A stretch of 9,352 nucleotides of DNA. Source: JBAXPW01 sp037132015 (GTDB taxonomy: Bacteria; Patescibacteriota; Microgenomatia; UBA1406; GWC2-37-13). Positions 6,132-9,352 of this stretch are shown piece by piece. A program made the translations under genes and the position numbers. The first letter of the stretch is position 1. Each line of letters starts with the position of its first letter. The notes beneath the pieces are model-generated. The model made no database searches. It was not told the DNA's origin and saw only the letters and a list, made by a program, of their open reading frames with translations. The DNA lies in assembly GCA_037132015.1 (NCBI GenBank), contig JBAXPW010000060.1:1-9352 (forward strand), given 5' to 3'.

Positions 6132-6912
6132 TAAAATCAAGGCAATAGCGTTACAGGAATATTTCATAATTTTGAGAACGTTAGAAACAATGGTGGATAT
6201 TTTTGTATTTCCACTCGTTTCTATTGCTCTGTTTGGATTTTTATCCAATTATTTAATCGGAAATGTTAAATCAGATATAGGGCATGGCATGTTAATGGGA
6301 ATGATTTTATGGCAGGTTATGTACATCATTCAATATTCTGTAACAGTAGGAAGTTTGTGGAATATATGGTCAAAAAATCTTACTAATATATTTGTGAGTC
6401 CGATATCATCTCTTGAGTATCTTATCGCTCATAGTTTGTCTGGTTTGGTTAAGGCGGGGATTATTCTAGCATTGAGTCATATTATTTGTGTATGGTTATT
6501 TCAAACAAGTATATTTTCTGTTGGAGTTATTAATCTCATGTTATTTACCATTAATTTAGCTGTATTTGCGATAGCGCTTGGGGTCTCAATATTAGGAATG
6601 ATATTTCGATACGGCACTCGTATACAGTCTTTAGCGTGGGGATTTCTAGGAGTGTTGCAACCGCTAACTGCATCTTTTTATCCAGTATCTGCATTACCAC
6701 AACCTCTTCAATATATTTCTTATACCCTTTCACCAACGTATATTTTTGAAGGAATGAGATCTGCATTACAAAATCCATCTATAATTCAGTGGAATTATAT
6801 TATTCCTGCATTCTTTATGAACGCTTCTTTCTTTATTATTTCTATAGTATTTTTTAATCATATGTTTAAAAAATCAAAAGAGTCTGGTCAGTTTGCGAGG
6901 AATGAGGGGTAA
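6121..6912 (+). CDS. ABC-2 type exporter, permease subunit
   Basis: 263 residues, typical for a half-size ABC-2 membrane subunit. About six hydrophobic segments are seen, starting near residue 25. The short helix NLTNIFVSPISSLEYLIAH after the second segment (NLF-VSP-type coupling region), and YPVSALPQPLQYISYTLSPT-IFEGMR near residues 180-210 (the ABC-2 signature before the last membrane segment), are both typical. It forms the membrane channel with the ATPase encoded upstream. The start is ATG 6121, overlapping the ATPase stop by 11 bp and preceded by GAGGT; a longer frame reaching back to 6025 lies within the ATPase gene and adds no family residues. The substrate cannot be told from sequence. 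Confidence 0.9.
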   Translation: MSLNKIKAIALQEYFIILRTLETMVDIFVFPLVSIALFGFLSNYLIGNVKSDIGHGMLMGMILWQVMYIIQYSVTVGSLWNIWSKNLTNIFVSPISSLEYLIAHSLSGLVKAGIILALSHIICVWLFQTSIFSVGVINLMLFTINLAVFAIALGVSILGMIFRYGTRIQSLAWGFLGVLQPLTASFYPVSALPQPLQYISYTLSPTYIFEGMRSALQNPSIIQWNYIIPAFFMNASFFIISIVFFNHMFKKSKESGQFARNEG

Positions 6913-6932
6913 AGAGTTATGTTCAATCATGC

Positions 6933-7102
6933 ATTACAGAATACAAATGTCCTGTCTGTCTTGGAGTACAGGGTATAGAAAATCAGCATGTGTATCCACG
7001 ATATGTTGATGATAATCTTCATAATAACATGAAAAGAAAAATCTTGCTCCCCCTGAAATGAGGAAAGAATATGGGAAAAAGTTAAAAAAGAGTTTGCAAT
7101 AA
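6933..7102 (+). pseudogene. HIT-family protein remnant: middle deleted, frameshifted
   Basis: Frame 3 reads ITEYKCPVCLGVQGIENQ then directly HVYPRYVDDNL and stops at 7059-7061. The first piece resembles the Cys-x-x-Cys N-terminus of HIT-domain proteins; the second resembles the end of their HxHxHVxPR active-site motif, with only the last His kept. Frame 2 then carries PEMRKEYGKKLKKSLQ and a TAA at 7100-7102, resembling the HIT C-terminus. Adding one A to the run at 7037-7041 would join the two frames. Intact HIT proteins are about 110-150 residues; only ~56 remain, so roughly 80-90 codons of the middle, including two of the three active-site His, are missing. No ATG is in frame: ATG 6929 is out of frame, although TATGTT ends 5 nt before it. 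HIT proteins hydrolyse or transfer nucleotides; this copy should be inactive. Confidence 0.72.
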
Positions 7103-7109
7103 ATAGAAA

Positions 7110-8633
7110 TTAATTATTTAAATCTATTATTGGATATGTCTTAAAAAACTTATTGTCGATTGATCTCTGTTTATTTTCAAGTTTTTCTAAATCAATATTC
7201 TTAATATCTTGGTATTCTATAAACTCTGCAAGGTTAAAAATTCTCGCATCAAAGCGACGATATTTAGATTCTAATATATTTGCTTTTTGAATAAGATGTC
7301 TGATAGTATTATTTTTTTCCTGAATATCTATTATTGTGTCAATTTGGGAGGCTATATTTTTCCAAGCTCCTGCGTCAGATGACAGTTGAGATAGATATAC
7401 ATAATCAATGCCTTTATGAGTATGGCTTTTGCTTACGTTATATATTAAATTATCAAAATTTAATACATTAATCAAAAATAACGTTCCTGCAGTGAGAAGA
7501 ACAATTTGTTTAAGAAAAGTTGAATCAACAATGTTTTTAAAATATTTATGTGAATATAATATATATGCAATAACAAGCCAGAATACGACAGTAAAACCAT
7601 ACAACCGTTTATGAGTAATTCCCCACGCGTTGCTATAATCAAAATCACTTTTGAATGCAACAAAAGTAAGAAATCCCCCTAGAATAATTAAGATATATGT
7701 AGAAATTCTCGATATACGACTATGATGTCGATCAAGGAATAACAAAGCAAAAATAATGAGTGAGACAATACTTAATTGACTGAATACCTCGTTTGTCATA
7801 CGAGAACGTGTATAGTCGAGTGAATTGAGTGTGTTCGCATCTGCAAAATACAATTGAAGTTGTGTTATAAAAAATAGAGATAATACAAGTATGAGTACGA
7901 TTTTGGGAATAAGCCAGATATGAGCTGTTTCTGATTGTTTAATTGGTGTTGTTAAAGCATCTTTTTGAGCGTATGTAGCAAGGTTACTGGTAAACGCAAA
8001 TAGAACAAATGCAAATACAATTCTAAAAATTACTTGAAATATTCCATCACTGAAAATGAAGTTTAATAATCTTATGATATTTAAATACTCAAATATAGTG
8101 CTAATTATTTTTGCAAATAGAGGGTTTGCGGATGCCAGTAATGGGACGACGATGATAAGAAGAATGCAGGTGATAACTATTGAGAGAAATAATTTTCCAT
8201 AATCAATATTTGCAAATCGTGATGAGCTATTTTTTATATGAATAGTGGGAAATTTTATTTCACTTTTCGTAATAATGGCAGATCCTAATGTTTGAAAAGG
8301 AACAAAAAATAGATTTAAAAGATCAAGATGGTTTGTTTTATTTTGACACAGTATGGAACCAAGGAATATGATGCCTAATACATTAAGCATTAATAATACT
8401 TCATCAGCTCTAAGGAGAATAAAAGCAGAAAGGACTAAACAAAAAATATAAAGAGTAGAATCGAATCTATATTTTGGTTTTTTAAATAAATATACAAAAG
8501 TCGAAAGTCCTGTAAAGAAAATCCAAAGCCCTACGTAGGGTGTATAACTAATAACTATACACCATGAAGACAAAAGACTCCACAAAGCTAATGAAAAGAA
8601 AGTAACGGTTGATTGTAATGATATATTCTTCAT
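7110..8633 (-). CDS. Multi-spanning membrane protein, DUF4153/DUF4173-like
   Basis: 507 residues with about ten to twelve hydrophobic segments (for example 10-48, 60-95, 148-168, 200-220, 241-258, 285-300, 311-327, 346-360, 374-390) and a soluble C-terminal ~100 residues. Resemblance to the DUF4173 family is seen at YTRSRMTNEVFSQL (274-287), YSNAWGITHKRLYG (333-346), LNFDNLIYNV followed by IDYVYLSQLSSDAGAW (409-424), and a charged tail with RFDARIFNL. The family has no established function. The start ATG 8633 is supported by TGGTATAAT ending 6 nt upstream. The gene converges on the HIT remnant, 7 bp away, and diverges from the gene at 8666. Confidence 0.75.
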   Translation of the reverse strand: MKNISLQSTVTFFSLALWSLLSSWCIVISYTPYVGLWIFFTGLSTFVYLFKKPKYRFDSTLYIFCLVLSAFILLRADEVLLMLNVLGIIFLGSILCQNKTNHLDLLNLFFVPFQTLGSAIITKSEIKFPTIHIKNSSSRFANIDYGKLFLSIVITCILLIIVVPLLASANPLFAKIISTIFEYLNIIRLLNFIFSDGIFQVIFRIVFAFVLFAFTSNLATYAQKDALTTPIKQSETAHIWLIPKIVLILVLSLFFITQLQLYFADANTLNSLDYTRSRMTNEVFSQLSIVSLIIFALLFLDRHHSRISRISTYILIILGGFLTFVAFKSDFDYSNAWGITHKRLYGFTVVFWLVIAYILYSHKYFKNIVDSTFLKQIVLLTAGTLFLINVLNFDNLIYNVSKSHTHKGIDYVYLSQLSSDAGAWKNIASQIDTIIDIQEKNNTIRHLIQKANILESKYRRFDARIFNLAEFIEYQDIKNIDLEKLENKQRSIDNKFFKTYPIIDLNN

Positions 8634-8639
8634 ATGTTT

Positions 8640-8648
8640 ATTATACCA
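8640..8648 (-). promoter_or_regulatory. Extended -10 TGGTATAAT before the DUF4173-like gene
   Basis: The minus strand carries TGGTATAAT, an exact -10 hexamer with the TGn extension, then aaacat and ATG 8633. The extension could compensate for the lack of a visible -35. The 12-mer TATAATAAACAT is identical to that before yidD. Confidence 0.65.
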
Positions 8649-8653
8649 TGCTC

Positions 8654-8659
8654 TATAAT
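8654..8659 (+). promoter_or_regulatory. -10 element TATAAT before the rightward GT-C-like gene
   Basis: An exact TATAAT is followed by atgaga and ATG 8666. It is the mirror partner of the leftward box at 8640-8645; TATTATA (8639-8645) and TATAATA (8654-8660) form a 7-bp inverted repeat around an 8-bp centre. No -35 was recognised. Confidence 0.6.
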
Positions 8660-8665
8660 ATGAGA

Positions 8666-9352
8666 ATGAAAAAAACTAGAAATTTAGCAATAGGTATTAG
8701 TTTCTTTTTTCTCATTTTGTTTGTTCTCTTATCATATAAAGATGCATTTTCAGTGCGCACACTTGTTCCCAATGTAGAGCCATATCCAGACTCACTGTAT
8801 TATTCTATACCTGCTTGGAATTTTGTATCAGGTAAAGGATTTAATATGAACGTGTATGGTATGAAGGGCGTGAGTATTGTTCCTCCTTTATATAGTTTCT
8901 ACCTTATTCCTTTTTTTGCAATTGTCAGAGATATACGAGTTTATTATTTTGCAAACATGATCTTATCTATTGGATCATATTTGATTTTTAGTTTTATTGT
9001 TTACAAACAGTTTGTTTCATCAAATAGAAAATTAGTTATTTTAGGAACTCTTCAATTTTTATATACAACTTCATTCTATATTTACACAATGCCAAGTTTA
9101 TTGATGGCAGAAAATCCTTCACTTTTTCTTATTTTATTATCGATGGTGCTTTTTACTCTACCACGAAATAAACCTACAATAATATTTTTTGTCATTGTCT
9201 CATTTGCCCAGATGTTAATAAAATTTTCAAATATTCCATTAACACTCTGTTTGTTATTTTTGTATGCAATTCATCTTTATAAACAGAGATTATATCGTTC
9301 TGCCATAGTTACATTTATTATTTCATTCATATGTTGTGGAGCTGGATTATTT
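8666..9352 (+). CDS. GT-C-like membrane glycosyltransferase, N-terminal 229 residues (runs off the window)
   Basis: Open from ATG 8666 to the right edge, 229 codons with no stop. One membrane segment (residues 7-23) is followed by VEPYPDSLYYSIPAWNFVSG (37-56), an acidic motif after TM1, then GKGF, PPLYSFYLIPFFA (73-85) and several further hydrophobic segments, with MAENPSLFL (147-155) resembling the conserved 'SE-lFl' segment. This is the usual layout of ArnT/PMT-like (GT-C, GT39/GT83-type) transferases that use polyprenyl-phosphate sugars at the outer membrane face. The exact enzyme cannot be named from a partial sequence. ATG 8660 is in frame two codons earlier, but the TATAAT box ends right before it; 8666 lies 6 nt from the box, matching the other genes. 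Confidence 0.75.
   Translation, partial: MKKTRNLAIGISFFFLILFVLLSYKDAFSVRTLVPNVEPYPDSLYYSIPAWNFVSGKGFNMNVYGMKGVSIVPPLYSFYLIPFFAIVRDIRVYYFANMILSIGSYLIFSFIVYKQFVSSNRKLVILGTLQFLYTTSFYIYTMPSLLMAENPSLFLILLSMVLFTLPRNKPTIIFFVIVSFAQMLIKFSNIPLTLCLLFLYAIHLYKQRLYRSAIVTFIISFICCGAGLF

Noticed and set aside
7102..7133. Inverted AATAGA/TCTATT around the convergent gene ends as a terminator.
   Set aside because: The stem is short and AT-only in most positions, the loop is long and there is no U-tract, so it is not a credible intrinsic terminator.
1..9352. Recoded TGA (glycine) as in Gracilibacteria/Absconditabacteria.
   Set aside because: TGA never occurs inside the recognised genes, and it ends the GT-C-like and flippase genes at sensible positions.

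Overview
The window is AT-rich (roughly one third G+C by eye), densely packed and read with the standard code (TGA ends two genes and is absent inside the others). The content is small housekeeping genes (trmD, yidD, DUF1653), two GT-C-type membrane glycosyltransferase candidates, a flippase, an ABC-2 exporter and the remains of a HIT-family gene. Together with very short intergenic gaps this suggests a small-genome, host- or community-dependent bacterium, most likely of the Patescibacteria/CPR group. That placement is inference; no rRNA or other decisive marker is present. No tRNA, rRNA, CRISPR array, insertion sequence or convincing hairpin terminator was seen.

Layout. Minus-strand block, 1-3078: yidD, a 573-residue GT-C-like membrane protein, an inositol-monophosphatase-family phosphatase and the start of a DUF1653 gene that runs off the left edge. 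A 56-bp divergent promoter region (3079-3134) separates this from a plus-strand block, 3135-7102: a Wzx/PST-type flippase, trmD (start inside the flippase gene), an ABC-2 ATPase, its permease (11-bp overlap), and a wrecked HIT-family gene (about 6933-7102). A convergent minus-strand gene (7110-8633) encodes a DUF4153/DUF4173-like membrane protein. A second, 32-bp divergent promoter region (8634-8665) leads into another GT-C-like protein that is open at the right edge.

How the genes fit together. The flippase and the two GT-C-like proteins point to lipid-linked glycan handling at the cell surface. The ABC-2 pair is an exporter of unknown substrate. YidD assists membrane-protein insertion. TrmD is a core tRNA methyltransferase. 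The phosphatase and DUF1653 genes are probably cotranscribed but not obviously part of one pathway.

The most striking signal is not a gene. Eight of ten start codons have a -10-like hexamer (TATAAT, TATACT or TATTAT) ending 5-7 nt upstream, the distance expected if transcription starts on or next to the start codon, and no clear Shine-Dalgarno sequence. The one clear Shine-Dalgarno (GAGGT) sits before the permease, whose start lies inside the preceding gene and which has no -10 box. This suggests mostly leaderless mRNAs with Shine-Dalgarno reserved for an internal operon position. Other points of note are a Glu at the catalytic-Asp position of TrmD with an enlarged linker, and a HIT gene that lost its middle.
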